Origin: Devosia sp.
GTDB lineage: Bacteria > Pseudomonadota > Alphaproteobacteria > Rhizobiales > Devosiaceae
NCBI GenBank assembly: GCA_017794705.1
Contig: CP051235.1
Location: forward strand, 2,171,010-2,235,009
Direction: 5' to 3'
DNA length: 64,000 bases
Made by a program: the position numbers and the translations under genes. Positions within the stretch are counted from its first letter, which is position 1; every line of letters begins with the position of its first letter. Shown here piece by piece: positions 47,936 through 57,008 of this stretch. A model generated the notes under the pieces. The model ran no database searches. It saw nothing but the letters and a program-made list of their open reading frames with translations, and was not told where the DNA came from.

Positions 47936-48336
47936 GGTTCCGATCCTTTTCTCTGTTCGACGGCCCGCGCCATCATTTCGGGTGATCGGACATTTGCCGT
48001 TGAACTCTTCCATCGGCGCACGCCCTCGAAAGCCTGCTGCCCAATTGTGCGGCAATTCTTGCTCTCGACAAAATTTTAGGCACAACTTGGCATTTCAATC
48101 AATACGATTGGCGACAATTTTTGCAGAATGTGTCGCCGAACTTTGAGGAAGTAGCACGTGAAGTCTCAATATAATCGAGCATGAACAAGCTGTTAGTGTA
48201 GATTCGAAACTTCATTGGGCGTGTGATTCTAGCCATCCAGGATCGAAAAGGTTCGCGTTTTGTCGCCAATATGCTCTTACATTCGCGCCAAATATCATCT
48301 ACATGATGCGATGGAACCGCGAAACGGAAGTCAAGA
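47936..48336. promoter_or_regulatory. Divergent promoter region, dctP / gntR
   Basis: About 400 bp, AT-richer than its surroundings, with no gene. It must hold promoters for both directions. ATCATCTACATGAT at 48294-48307 is a short imperfect dyad 30 bp before the gntR start that could be a GntR-type operator; this is a guess from symmetry alone. Confidence 0.5.
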
Positions 48337-49053
48337 ATGAACAAGGCGAACGACCAAGCATCCCTTGAAAAGGCAGGCCCTCAGTTGTCACTGGAAGAGG
48401 TGCGTGCGCAAATCGTGGACGCGATCGTGAACCATCAACTCCTTCCCAAGACCAAGCTGGGTGAAGAAAAGCTTGCGCAAGCGCTCAAGGTGTCGAGAGC
48501 TCGAATACGAGAGGCGCTGGCGCGACTTGAGGTCGAACATATGGTTGTCTCGATACCGAACCGGGGCACTTTTGTCGCTGCGCCGTCCATCAGCGAAGCG
48601 CGGCAGATACTTCACGCTCGGCGTGTCATAGAGTCAGAAACTGTGCGTATGCTTGCTCGATCGGCGACGCGAACCCAGATCAAAGAGCTGACCCGTTGTG
48701 TTGCTGCAGAGAGGGAAGCTTGGAAGTCCGGCGATCGGCAGCGCGCAATAGCGTTGTCACGCGAGTTCCATTCCCTGATAGCAGAAATGTCGGGAAATGC
48801 CATCCTCGCCGACCTATTGCGCCAGGTTGTGGCCCGTATGTCTTTGGCCATCGCGCTCTACGACAGGGCGCACAAACCCGACTGCATGTTTGACGAACAT
48901 GTCGATTTGCTCGACGCTATTTCCAAGCATGATGAAGATCGCGCGACGCAAATTGCCCTCGGGCATTTGGATCACATGGAAGAAGCCTTGGACTCCATTC
49001 CTGACGAGGAGGCCGAACCAGATCTTGCGAGTATTTTTGGTACTCAGGAATGA
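48337..49053 (+). CDS. GntR family transcriptional regulator (FCD domain)
   Basis: 238 residues. N-terminal winged helix (VRAQIVDAIVNHQLLPKTKLGEEKLAQALKVSRARIREALARLEVE) and a C-terminal all-helical FCD ligand domain with the usual metal-binding Asp/His positions (REFHSLIAEMSGN, FDEHVDLLDAI). Such regulators sense the substrate of nearby catabolic genes. It overlaps the PuuE-like gene start (ATGA) and is divergent from the TRAP operon, so it likely controls both. Confidence 0.93.
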   Translation: MNKANDQASLEKAGPQLSLEEVRAQIVDAIVNHQLLPKTKLGEEKLAQALKVSRARIREALARLEVEHMVVSIPNRGTFVAAPSISEARQILHARRVIESETVRMLARSATRTQIKELTRCVAAEREAWKSGDRQRAIALSREFHSLIAEMSGNAILADLLRQVVARMSLAIALYDRAHKPDCMFDEHVDLLDAISKHDEDRATQIALGHLDHMEEALDSIPDEEAEPDLASIFGTQE

Positions 49054-49997
49054 GCCGTACGCGCAATCTGGTCGGTTACGCTGATAGCCCTCCTCATCCA
49101 AACTGGCCCAATGGCAGCCGCATCGCTTTGCAGATTGTGATCAACTACGAAGAAGGCGCAGAACGCTCCGTTGAACATGGCGATGTCGGACCAGAAACAT
49201 TGAACAGCGATAATCCAGCGCCAAGCGGCCGTCCGGGGCATCGTGATTTTGTAACCGAGTCCCACTATGACTACGGCGCCAGAGTTGGCTATTGGCGCCT
49301 GATGCGCATCTTTGATAGTCGAAAACTGCCTGTAACCGTGTTTGCTGTGGCTGAGGCGATCGCGAAGAACCCCGCGGTCGGGCGCCACCTTGCGCAAAGC
49401 CAACACGAGGTCTGTTGCCACGGCTTGCGGTGGATCGACTATGGTGACGTGCCGGAACACGTCGAGCGAGAGCACATGAGAAATGCTTACCTCCTGCTCG
49501 AGCAGACAACCGGTAAGAAAATTACGGGCTGGTACACAGGTCGGATAAGCGCCCACTCTCGGCGACTAGCGGCGCTGCATGGCGGACTGGTTTACGACTC
49601 GGATGCCTATGATGATGATCTGCCTTACTGGGTCACCGAGCGTGACAAGCCGTGGCTCGTAATCCCCTACTCTTTCGACAATAACGACATGCGGTATGCC
49701 AGCTCACCGGGTTTTGACACTCCGGATGACTTTTTCAACCACCTGAAAGCAAACTTCGACGCGCTTTACGACGAGGGAGAGACCTCGCCTAAGATGATGT
49801 CGGTGGGATTGCACTGCCGACTTTCTGGCAAGCCGGGCCGCGCAGCGGCAGTGGCGCGTTTCATTGACTACGCTCTAGCGCACGAAGACGTTTGGATTTG
49901 TCGACGATCCGACATTGCAAGGCACTGGATTAGCACGCAGACAAGCGAAAAGCGGCCAGGCAACCCCGTTAAGATCGCAAACTCTCAAGCATCATAG
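49050..49997 (+). CDS. PuuE-type polysaccharide-deacetylase-family protein (allantoinase-like)
   Basis: 315 residues. NLVGYADSPPHPNWPNGSRIALQIVINYEEGAE near the N-terminus is close to the PuuE pattern, and SHYDYGARVGYWRLMRIF, EVCCHGLRWIDY, SDAYDDDLPYW and MMSVGLHCRLSGKPGRA match the rest. PuuE proteins are metal-independent-looking NodB-fold allantoinases that open allantoin to allantoate; others in the family act on related cyclic amides. With the racemase-like gene and TRAP transporter this suggests ureide or hydantoin catabolism. Exact substrate open. Confidence 0.85.
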   Translation: MSRTRNLVGYADSPPHPNWPNGSRIALQIVINYEEGAERSVEHGDVGPETLNSDNPAPSGRPGHRDFVTESHYDYGARVGYWRLMRIFDSRKLPVTVFAVAEAIAKNPAVGRHLAQSQHEVCCHGLRWIDYGDVPEHVEREHMRNAYLLLEQTTGKKITGWYTGRISAHSRRLAALHGGLVYDSDAYDDDLPYWVTERDKPWLVIPYSFDNNDMRYASSPGFDTPDDFFNHLKANFDALYDEGETSPKMMSVGLHCRLSGKPGRAAAVARFIDYALAHEDVWICRRSDIARHWISTQTSEKRPGNPVKIANSQAS

Positions 49998-50020
49998 CCA
50001 TTTAATCTGGGTGAGGGTTT

Positions 50021-51670
50021 TCATAGGATGACCTGCTCTTCCCACCCCAGCGGCAGCCCGGCATCGTGGATCAGCGCGTCGGCGGTCATGTCCTGAGGCT
50101 GGGTGCCATTCAATATGGCTTCGACCAGTTCGGGCGCTAGGAACCCCAGCCGCACCACATGACCGACATAAGAGACGGTCAGTCCCTCAGCCTTGGCGAT
50201 CTCGCCGATGGTTGCGACCTCGCCGGTGATCAGTTGCTGGGCCCAGACATGACCGCGAGCGACGGCGGTGACGAGAGCCTGGTCGGGCTCACGTTCGACG
50301 GGACGGTCCCCGAGGACCATCTTGGTCTGAACGCCGCGCCGGCGCACGTTGAGTGGTGCACGCAAGATTATCGGCTCGGCGTCATCGTCCGATGCTTTTG
50401 GCAGCCCGAGAGCTGAGCGGAGTCCAGACCGATCAAGCGCCAGGTCGAGATGATCCGGGTGATAGGTGACGCCAGCGACCAGCTCGCCAAAGGTCTCGAG
50501 ATGCTCGGGATCGAGGGGCTGGTGCAGTTGTTCGGCAAACGTGTTCGCCGCGCCGATGGCCGTCGGGATCTCGCGGGGATCGAGCACACCCAGGTCAGGC
50601 AAGAGGCGGGCACTGTCGGTCAGATATGACCGCAGTGCTTGCAGAACCGCGGTTTCCATCTCAGGGGCAGGGAGCCGCAGCGGCTTCTCGTCGCCCGAAG
50701 TCACATAATAGCGATATCGGGTGGAGCCCTTTTGCGCGTGGTCGACCTTCATCGGCCGTTCCTCCGCGTCGGTCAGCAGACCGGCGAGCAGGCTCGAATG
50801 ATCGGCCCGGGTCCGGCGCGTGCGCCCGCCTTGGGCGTTGGCTTCCAACTGGTCTTGAATCTTCTGCCAGGTGTCCTGATCGATGATCGGCTTGTGTTTG
50901 CCCTTGTAGGACGTGTCCTTGTGCGGGATCCGGCCGATGTAGACCGGGTTTTGCAGCATCCGATAGAGATGCCCGCGGGTAAACGTGAGCCCACCAGAGC
51001 GTTTGCCTTTGGTCGAGATCCGTTCTGCGGTTTTGATCCCTTCCCGTTTGAGCCGATCCACCAAAGGCGCGACGGAGCCTTCTTCCAGATAAAGGTCAAA
51101 GATGCGCTGCACATTGTCGGCGTCAGCTTCGTTGATCACCAGTTCCCGGTCTTGGACATCGTAGCCCATGGGGATGGACCCACCCATCCAGAGGCCCTTC
51201 TTCTTCGAGGCAAGAATCTTGTCTCTGATCCGTTCGCCGGTGAGTTCACGTTCGAACTGGGCAAAGGACAGCAAAACATTGAGCATCAGCCGGCCCATTG
51301 AGTCGCCGGTGTTGATGCTCTGCGTGACCGAGACGAAGCTGACCTGGTGCTGCTCGAACAGTTCGGCCAGCTGCGCAAAGTCCATCAGCGAGCGGGTCAG
51401 GCGATCGATCTTGTAGACGACGATGACATCGATCTCGCCGGCGCCGACCTTGTCCAGCAGTCGCTGCAGGGCAGGGCGATCTAGGGTGCCCCCGGAATAG
51501 CCGCCATCATCAAAGTGATCCGGGATCAGCTCCCAGCCTTCGTGTTGTTGGGACGCAATGTAAGCTTCACCTGCCGCCCGCTGCGCATCGAGCGAGTTGA
51601 ACGATTGCTCTAATCCCTCTTCACTGGACTTGCGCACGTAAATCGCGGCACGGACAGATATGTGGCTCAT
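50021..51670 (-). CDS. Serine recombinase (site-specific, resolvase/recombinase domains)
   Basis: 549 residues. Resolvase catalytic domain with the active Ser in AIYVRKSSEEGLEQS (about residue 16), DRLTRSLMDFAQL and DDGGYSGGTLDRPALQRLL, then a recombinase domain (IPMGYDVQDRELVINEADAD...IFDLYLEEGS). The zinc-ribbon Cys normally found next are absent (LLAGLLTDAEERPM), and the C-terminal third ends with a helix-turn-helix-like part (TIGEIAKAEGLTVSYVGHVVRLGFLAP). It would integrate or excise the element. The start overlaps the DUF2924 stop (ATGA). Confidence 0.93.
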   Translation of the reverse strand: MSHISVRAAIYVRKSSEEGLEQSFNSLDAQRAAGEAYIASQQHEGWELIPDHFDDGGYSGGTLDRPALQRLLDKVGAGEIDVIVVYKIDRLTRSLMDFAQLAELFEQHQVSFVSVTQSINTGDSMGRLMLNVLLSFAQFERELTGERIRDKILASKKKGLWMGGSIPMGYDVQDRELVINEADADNVQRIFDLYLEEGSVAPLVDRLKREGIKTAERISTKGKRSGGLTFTRGHLYRMLQNPVYIGRIPHKDTSYKGKHKPIIDQDTWQKIQDQLEANAQGGRTRRTRADHSSLLAGLLTDAEERPMKVDHAQKGSTRYRYYVTSGDEKPLRLPAPEMETAVLQALRSYLTDSARLLPDLGVLDPREIPTAIGAANTFAEQLHQPLDPEHLETFGELVAGVTYHPDHLDLALDRSGLRSALGLPKASDDDAEPIILRAPLNVRRRGVQTKMVLGDRPVEREPDQALVTAVARGHVWAQQLITGEVATIGEIAKAEGLTVSYVGHVVRLGFLAPELVEAILNGTQPQDMTADALIHDAGLPLGWEEQVIL

Positions 51671-52212
51671 TGTGCGGCCTCCGTCTGATCATTACCGACA
51701 TTGCCTGCGGGTTCGATGCGGCCACGTTGCGTAATAGGAGCACGTGGCGCTGTGAGCCCGAAGAAACGGGGTCCAGACCAGCGGGTGCCTGTGATCGCCG
51801 AGGCAACCGCTGACAGGGTGGAATAGGTTTTGCCGCACCAGACATATCCCCCGCGGACCACGTCCACGACTTCGGTCTGGCCGTCCCATTCTCGCACCAG
51901 CTGGGTGCCCGGTGACAGTTTGATCTGTCGGGCCCTGGATGAGTGCCGGTCGGAAACTGTGCCGTCGATGCGAGCGGCATGATCTGCTGCAGCGATCTTG
52001 CGCAGCTGGCGTTTTGTTGCCGAGGACAGCCCGCCGTGCACTTGTTCTTGCAGACGGTAGGCAATGGCACGGCGCAGAAAGGGCGCGCGGATGCCTCGGG
52101 GCGTCGGGACCTTGAACAGGTCCCGCCAGCGTGTCTGCAGGGACTTGATGTCTTTTGTCTCGAGCTCTGCAATCTCGCGGCGCACATCGGCTTCGGTCAA
52201 ACGTTTGGCCAT
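51667..52212 (-). CDS. DUF2924 protein
   Basis: 181 residues. EADVRREIAELETKDIKSLQTRWRDLF, then LSPGTQLVREWDGQTEVVDVV and YSTLSAVASAITGTRWSGPRFFGL form the DUF2924 pattern. These proteins almost always sit beside a serine recombinase and a DUF3489 gene in alphaproteobacteria, as here; they may be recombination directionality or DNA-binding accessory factors, which is unproven. It overlaps both neighbours. Confidence 0.9.
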   Translation of the reverse strand: MAKRLTEADVRREIAELETKDIKSLQTRWRDLFKVPTPRGIRAPFLRRAIAYRLQEQVHGGLSSATKRQLRKIAAADHAARIDGTVSDRHSSRARQIKLSPGTQLVREWDGQTEVVDVVRGGYVWCGKTYSTLSAVASAITGTRWSGPRFFGLTAPRAPITQRGRIEPAGNVGNDQTEAAQ

Positions 52213-52439
52213 CAGTAGATCACCCGATAGATGCGACCCCGGTCCTTTGTGACCTCGGACACGATCTCAAAGCCAGATGACCGCAAGGTGCTCAGAAGTG
52301 CCCGAACCGATGACGGCTGCCAGCGGGTCGCTTCCACCATCTCCGCAACACTGGCCCCGCCAGAGTGTTCGAGCAGGGTCAAGATGACTTCCCGCCCGGA
52401 TACATGAGGAGGTGCTGATGTAGGAGCTGGACCCGTCAT
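52212..52439 (-). CDS. DUF3489-like protein of the recombinase operon
   Basis: 75 residues from ATG at 52439. SGREVILTLLEHSGGASVAE, MVEATRWQPSSVRALLSTLR and a closing GRIYRVIY are a diverged DUF3489 winged-helix pattern. First gene of the DUF3489-DUF2924-recombinase operon, sharing one base with the next start (TGATG). A relative stands alone at 43753-43953. A DNA-binding role is plausible but not shown. Confidence 0.75.
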   Translation of the reverse strand: MTGPAPTSAPPHVSGREVILTLLEHSGGASVAEMVEATRWQPSSVRALLSTLRSSGFEIVSEVTKDRGRIYRVIY

Positions 52440-52923
52440 GACGACGTGGACCAGGCCAACGACTGTTTTGAAGAGCATCGAACTCCACCACATTACGGGC
52501 CACAACCAGGCCCTGGTACAAGGTCAAGCCCGGAGTGCGTTCCGGGCGGATGGGCGATGCAGGCTCATGTTAGCTTACTGACCGGGGGTCAGGCAACTTG
52601 TGGAAGTTGCGTCCAAAGCAACAAGGGCATTCATTGGAATTGTCCCCGCACCGCATCCATCCCGTTTCATCGAATCGTCTTATCGCGTTGCTGATTAGTC
52701 GCACGTCCAGGGCAACTATTTGAGTCGACAAGTGGTTAAGCGCAAATGGCTATTTGGGTTGAACTTCTGAAGTTGATCGAAATGTTTATGAGCGAGAGTT
52801 TTTATTCAATGTGTATGCGCAGCGGGTGTCGAGCTTGTCGACGCTGACCGGCGCATGATCGGCGAAATGATGGCAGGTGTGGTCTGCTCGGCCGCACTAA
52901 CCGTCCAACACCGAGGTAATTTA
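52440..52923. other. Divergent gap between integration and replication modules
   Basis: About 480 bp, no gene supported. It separates the minus-strand recombinase operon from the plus-strand helicase/primase genes and therefore probably contains the element's divergent promoters, possibly its regulatory or replication-start sites. No repeat array was seen. Confidence 0.5.
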
Positions 52924-54240
52924 ATGGACGCTCAACTCGATATTGAACCTTCGCTTATTGCCAAGGGCGACGAAGTAATTCGCCTGTTTCGAAATGGCCA
53001 CCGCGAGATTGTGCTTTCTGGTCCGGCCGGCACTGGGAAGACTTCTCTCATTCGATATATCTGTGATCAGCTTGGCGACGGTGTCGTGGTGGTTGCCTAT
53101 ACCGGGCAAGCTACGCGAATGCTGGCTCGGCGCGGCATCAAAGCCGCCACCATTCATCGCACAATCTACATCCCCAAAGAGCAGGCCGCGGCAGAAGCTG
53201 ATGAGCTTCGGAAAGAGATAAAGAAGCTTGAGAAGAAAGGCGGCGATGAAGGTCGCATCTCCGTGCTTTCTGCCAAGTTGCAGAAACTTGTCGAGCCAGG
53301 CTTCGTGATCAATGAAGAGTCTGTTCTGAACGACGCTCGCCTCTGCATCGTCGATGAAGTCTCCATGCTGGGTGAAAAACTCGGAGAGGACCTTGTTGGT
53401 TTTGGGTGTCCAGTACTCGCAGTTGGCGACCCGTTCCAACTCGGCCCGGTGAAGGACAGAGCATGTTTCGATCTCGACATTCCCGATGTCGAACTGGATG
53501 AGGTCTTTCGCCAGGGTGAGGGAGGCGTTCTGGACCTTGCCACGGCACTGCGCAAAGGGCGGGTTCGCAACTTAAAGCCCTATCGACCCGATGTTGTCTC
53601 GCGGCGCCATGAAAAGATGAACAACGACGACCAGACAAAATGGATGGTCGAAGCTGATCAGATCATCTGCTGGAACAACAACACCCGGCGAGGGATCAAC
53701 CGGCGCATGCTGAAGCATCTCGGTCTCAACAAATCGCCGTACCCACAAGGCGACCCAGCCGAGAAGTTGATCTGTCTGCGAAACAACTATTCGTTGGGTA
53801 TCATGAATGGTCAGCCGGTCCGTCTTGAAAACTTTAAGGATACCGGCGATCCGCTCTCATTCACCGCCGACGTGTTTGTCGACGATGCCGATGGCTGGAC
53901 ATATTGTGGCGAGGTCGACGTCTACAAAGGACATTTCGATTTTACTGCATTAAGGCTGCACGACCACAAAGCAAAGGATCGGGTTGCAATTGATGCCCCG
54001 TCAAATCGAGGCCTGTTCGAATGTGACTGGGGGTTTTGTGTAACTGCCCACAAGGCGCAAGGTAGCGAATGGGACAGTGTTTTGATCCTGGATGAGACAG
54101 CGGGTATCCGATATATCGAGCAAAAACGCCACAATGCTTCGGAGGACGAAGCACGGCGCAAGGCGCGTCGGTGGTTGTACACAGCCGTCACTCGTGCAGC
54201 CAAGAAGGTTCGTCTGATCACGAAGTGGGGTGATCGATGA
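52924..54240 (+). CDS. RecD-like SF1 DNA helicase
   Basis: 438 residues from ATG at 52924 (GAGG upstream). Walker A GPAGTGKTS (33-41), Walker B LCIVDEVSML, motif III AVGDPFQLGPV and a C-terminal UvrD_C_2 part with AHKAQGSEWDSVLIL and YTAVTRAAKKV (motifs V/VI). It belongs with RecD/Dda 5'-3' helicases. A Lys/Glu-rich coiled insertion (about 90-125) sits between motifs I and II. Its stop overlaps the primase-like gene's start (ATGA), so helicase and primase are made together. Confidence 0.9.
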   Translation: MDAQLDIEPSLIAKGDEVIRLFRNGHREIVLSGPAGTGKTSLIRYICDQLGDGVVVVAYTGQATRMLARRGIKAATIHRTIYIPKEQAAAEADELRKEIKKLEKKGGDEGRISVLSAKLQKLVEPGFVINEESVLNDARLCIVDEVSMLGEKLGEDLVGFGCPVLAVGDPFQLGPVKDRACFDLDIPDVELDEVFRQGEGGVLDLATALRKGRVRNLKPYRPDVVSRRHEKMNNDDQTKWMVEADQIICWNNNTRRGINRRMLKHLGLNKSPYPQGDPAEKLICLRNNYSLGIMNGQPVRLENFKDTGDPLSFTADVFVDDADGWTYCGEVDVYKGHFDFTALRLHDHKAKDRVAIDAPSNRGLFECDWGFCVTAHKAQGSEWDSVLILDETAGIRYIEQKRHNASEDEARRKARRWLYTAVTRAAKKVRLITKWGDR

Positions 54241-55214
54241 AGCCCCGCTTCTCCCGCGTTCCACCCGACCTCAAAGCCATCCCACGTTGGGTGCTGTGGC
54301 GGTGGTCGGGTGGCACCAAGATTCCGACCCGGCCTAACAGCATGGACGCAGTCAGCGCCCATGATCCTGTGCACTGGATGACTTTCGACGCAGCGCTAGA
54401 GGCGCTGTGTCGAACGAAGCCGGGATGGCGGGCCATTTCCGGGCACGGCGGAGGGCTCGGCTTTATGCCCTCAACCGACGACGACGTTGTTTTCGTCGAC
54501 CTGGACGGGTGTCGCGACCCGGCCACAGGTGAGATTGCCCGATGGGCGCAGGAAGCCTCGAGCCTGTTCGGCGATGCCTACACCGAGGTTTCGCCGTCCC
54601 AGACGGGTCTACGCATTCTGTGTCGCGGTCCGGTGCAGCCTGCTCGTTCCAAGCTACAGGCCCAGGTCGATGTGCCGGACGGCGATCTCACCGTGGACGG
54701 CAAAGCCGCTTACGTCGAAGCGTACGCTTTAGGCCAATTCTGCACCGTCACCGGCCAACACTATTCAGGGCGCTCCGAACTCGTTGACTGCGTAGCTGGC
54801 TGGAACAAGCTTATGGCGCAGTTCGGCGGGCAGGACCTCGATCGGCACGAGGGACCAATGCGGCACTACGGCGATGTGGACCTCGAAGTTGTTGCCGACG
54901 CCCTGAAGCATTTCAGTTCGGACGACGTCGACCGGAACACTTTCGTCGGCATTGGCGAATTGCTCAAGCAGCAGTTTGGCGAAGAGGGCTTCGCGGTCTG
55001 GGCTGACTGGATGGACAAGTCGCCCATCAATGACCCTGAGGCCACTGAGGCTATGTGGGCGAGTATGGGTGGAAAAGCGCATTCCATGACGCTGGGCACC
55101 GTCTTCTGGCACGCCAGACGGAACGGCTGGACGGCGCCTTGGACGCCTGTTCGTGCAACTGACATTTACGATAGAGGCCAGACGGTCTCAGCGGAGGACA
55201 TTTATGGCCGATAA
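54237..55214 (+). CDS. Primase-polymerase-like protein (archaeo-eukaryotic type)
   Basis: 325 residues. The N-terminal half has the prim-pol landmarks: VVFVDLDGC with the catalytic-type DLD at 88-90, and SPSQTGLRILCRG for the second motif, as in phage and plasmid bifunctional primases. The C-terminal part (about 215-300: LEVVADALKHFSSDDVDRNTFVGIGELLKQQF, WADWMDKSP) looks like PriCT_2. It would prime replication of the element with the downstream DUF5906 helicase. Catalytic activity is inferred. Confidence 0.82.
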   Translation: MKPRFSRVPPDLKAIPRWVLWRWSGGTKIPTRPNSMDAVSAHDPVHWMTFDAALEALCRTKPGWRAISGHGGGLGFMPSTDDDVVFVDLDGCRDPATGEIARWAQEASSLFGDAYTEVSPSQTGLRILCRGPVQPARSKLQAQVDVPDGDLTVDGKAAYVEAYALGQFCTVTGQHYSGRSELVDCVAGWNKLMAQFGGQDLDRHEGPMRHYGDVDLEVVADALKHFSSDDVDRNTFVGIGELLKQQFGEEGFAVWADWMDKSPINDPEATEAMWASMGGKAHSMTLGTVFWHARRNGWTAPWTPVRATDIYDRGQTVSAEDIYGR

Positions 55215-56643
55215 TCCGATCGACGAAATGAACGAAAAGCACGTGCTGGTCATGATCAACGGTCAAGCGCGTGTATTCACCTGGCAGCAGGACCCGACCG
55301 ATGCGGCCAATCCCAATGCTCTTCGGCCAACATTCTCACCGCCTTCGCAAATGTCTCAATATTACGCCAATCGGTTTGTGCGGATTGAGTATGAGACCGC
55401 GAACGGCACACAGATCCGCGAAGAGCCACTGTTCAAAGTCTGGATGAGGAGCAGCAGCCGACCCACCGCTGTTGACACCATCCTTGACCCCGATGCGGGA
55501 CGCTTCTCCGGCGAGGCACTCAACCTCTGGCGGGGGTTTGATGTTAACCCGCAGGAAGGCGAGTGGGCGCTCATTCGGGAACACATTGTTGATGTCATCT
55601 GCGCCGGCAATAGTGAGCATGCCGAGTACTTGTTGAACTGGGTCGCCTGGAAGCTGCAGAACCCGACCAAAATGCCCGAAGTGGCCGTTTGCCTGATTGG
55701 ACGGAAAGGCGGCGGCAAAGGCACGTTTGTCTCGCTGTTGATGAAGATTTTCGGTCACCACAGCTTGCAGATTTCGGAACGTGCGCAGCTCGTCGGCAAG
55801 TTCAACGCGCATTTCTTGAATTGCTTGTTGCTTAACGCCGATGAGGCGCTGTGGCCCGGCAAAGAGCAGGACGATGGGCCGTTGAAGCGCATCATCACCG
55901 AGCCGACCTTGGCGGTTGAGCAGAAGGGTATCGATGTCTACCGCGCACCCAATCTGCTCGCTCTTGTCCTCACTGGTAACAGCGAATGGATGGTGCCCGC
56001 CAGCGAAGACGAACGCCGATATTTTGTGGTCCGCGTGTCGGACAGCCATCTGCAAGACCACGCCTACTTCAAGGCATTGCGCGAAGAGATCAACAAGGGG
56101 GGCGCTGAGGCGTTCCTCCATGCGATGCTGAACCGCCCACTCGGCCAATGGCACCCACGCGAGGGCGTGCCGGAAACCGAAGCGCTACAGAGCCAGAAGA
56201 TGGAGAGCGCAGACCCACGCGTACTTTGGCTTGGCGGTATACTGAACGAAGGTCGCTTGCCGGAATCAGTCCGCGACGAATCCGGACTGGCACGCAATAT
56301 CGTGCACAAGTTGTACCCAAACCTGGCGCGTTCACAGCTCTTGTTCAAACAGGCACGGGCCAGCGACCCCCGACTTCGGTACCTGACCGAACCGGCGTTT
56401 TACAAGTTCCTCACACAGTACGGCGTTGAGACCGCAGAGGACGTTCGGACCAAGGAGGGGCGCTTCCGTCGGTTCCCGACACTTTCGGCCATTCGCGAGA
56501 CCTTCCTCAAGAAGCACGCATGGTGGGGCATGTTTGATGATGGCCAAACTCAGTGGGAGATGCCTGACGGCGTGATGCACTTTGGGAACGGCGAGAACCT
56601 ATCCCCCGACTGGGACGAAATGCACGAGGAAGCCGCCGAATAG
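55204..56643 (+). CDS. DUF5906 / P4-type primase-helicase protein
   Basis: 479 residues from ATG with GGAGG 6 bp upstream, overlapping the previous stop by 11 bp. Walker A-like GRKGGGKGTF (166-175), Walker B-like LLLNADEAL and ALVLTGNSEWMVPASEDERRY (sensor region) identify a superfamily III-like DUF5906 helicase as in phage P4 alpha and satellite elements. It would unwind the element's origin. Together with the RecD-like and primase-like genes it forms a replication module without any capsid genes. Confidence 0.9.
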   Translation: MADNPIDEMNEKHVLVMINGQARVFTWQQDPTDAANPNALRPTFSPPSQMSQYYANRFVRIEYETANGTQIREEPLFKVWMRSSSRPTAVDTILDPDAGRFSGEALNLWRGFDVNPQEGEWALIREHIVDVICAGNSEHAEYLLNWVAWKLQNPTKMPEVAVCLIGRKGGGKGTFVSLLMKIFGHHSLQISERAQLVGKFNAHFLNCLLLNADEALWPGKEQDDGPLKRIITEPTLAVEQKGIDVYRAPNLLALVLTGNSEWMVPASEDERRYFVVRVSDSHLQDHAYFKALREEINKGGAEAFLHAMLNRPLGQWHPREGVPETEALQSQKMESADPRVLWLGGILNEGRLPESVRDESGLARNIVHKLYPNLARSQLLFKQARASDPRLRYLTEPAFYKFLTQYGVETAEDVRTKEGRFRRFPTLSAIRETFLKKHAWWGMFDDGQTQWEMPDGVMHFGNGENLSPDWDEMHEEAAE

Positions 56644-57008
56644 GTTGACGGCAGGTGACGGCACTGAAAGTTGGCGTCACCCGCGCTCAACGCGCTAACC
56701 CACCGTATTCACCGTCCTATTTGTACTATTCAAAGAATAGGTGACACCATGACGGCAAATAGGGCTATTTGTTCAGCGAAACGAATTGGTTGAAGGATGT
56801 CCCTGCGCAAGTGGTGTCACCGGCACAATTCGGCGAAAGGCCCAGAATTCCGGTGTTTCTGTGGTGACGCCAAGTTCTGGCGGCACAGGTCGAAGGGCTG
56901 CCCAAGACGTTCGCTTAACCGCTGCGAGGCGGGACAACTCTGTTTCTCTGCCCCGAATTAACCGGCCAGGCAGCTTCGGAAACTGATGCTCGTCGAATTG
57001 ACCTGCTC
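56644..57008. other. Gap after the element's replication genes
   Basis: Mostly non-coding apart from one small candidate ORF at 56797-56961. It may contain one end of the mobile element; no matching attachment sequence could be recognised against the DNA near 49998-50020. Confidence 0.45.
56797..56961 (+). CDS. Possible 54-aa Cys/His-rich protein
   Basis: 54 residues: KWCHRHNSAKGPEFRCFCGD then FWRHRSKGC and further Cys, a spacing that could bind zinc. AAGG directly precedes the ATG with almost no spacer, so the start signal is poor. Position just after the DUF5906 helicase on the same strand fits a small DNA-binding protein of the element, but chance cannot be excluded. Confidence 0.3.
   Translation: MSLRKWCHRHNSAKGPEFRCFCGDAKFWRHRSKGCPRRSLNRCEAGQLCFSAPN

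Noticed and set aside
49998..50020. Left attachment site of the serine-recombinase element
   Set aside because: No sequence matching the right side (56644-57008) could be found by eye, so the ends are not called.
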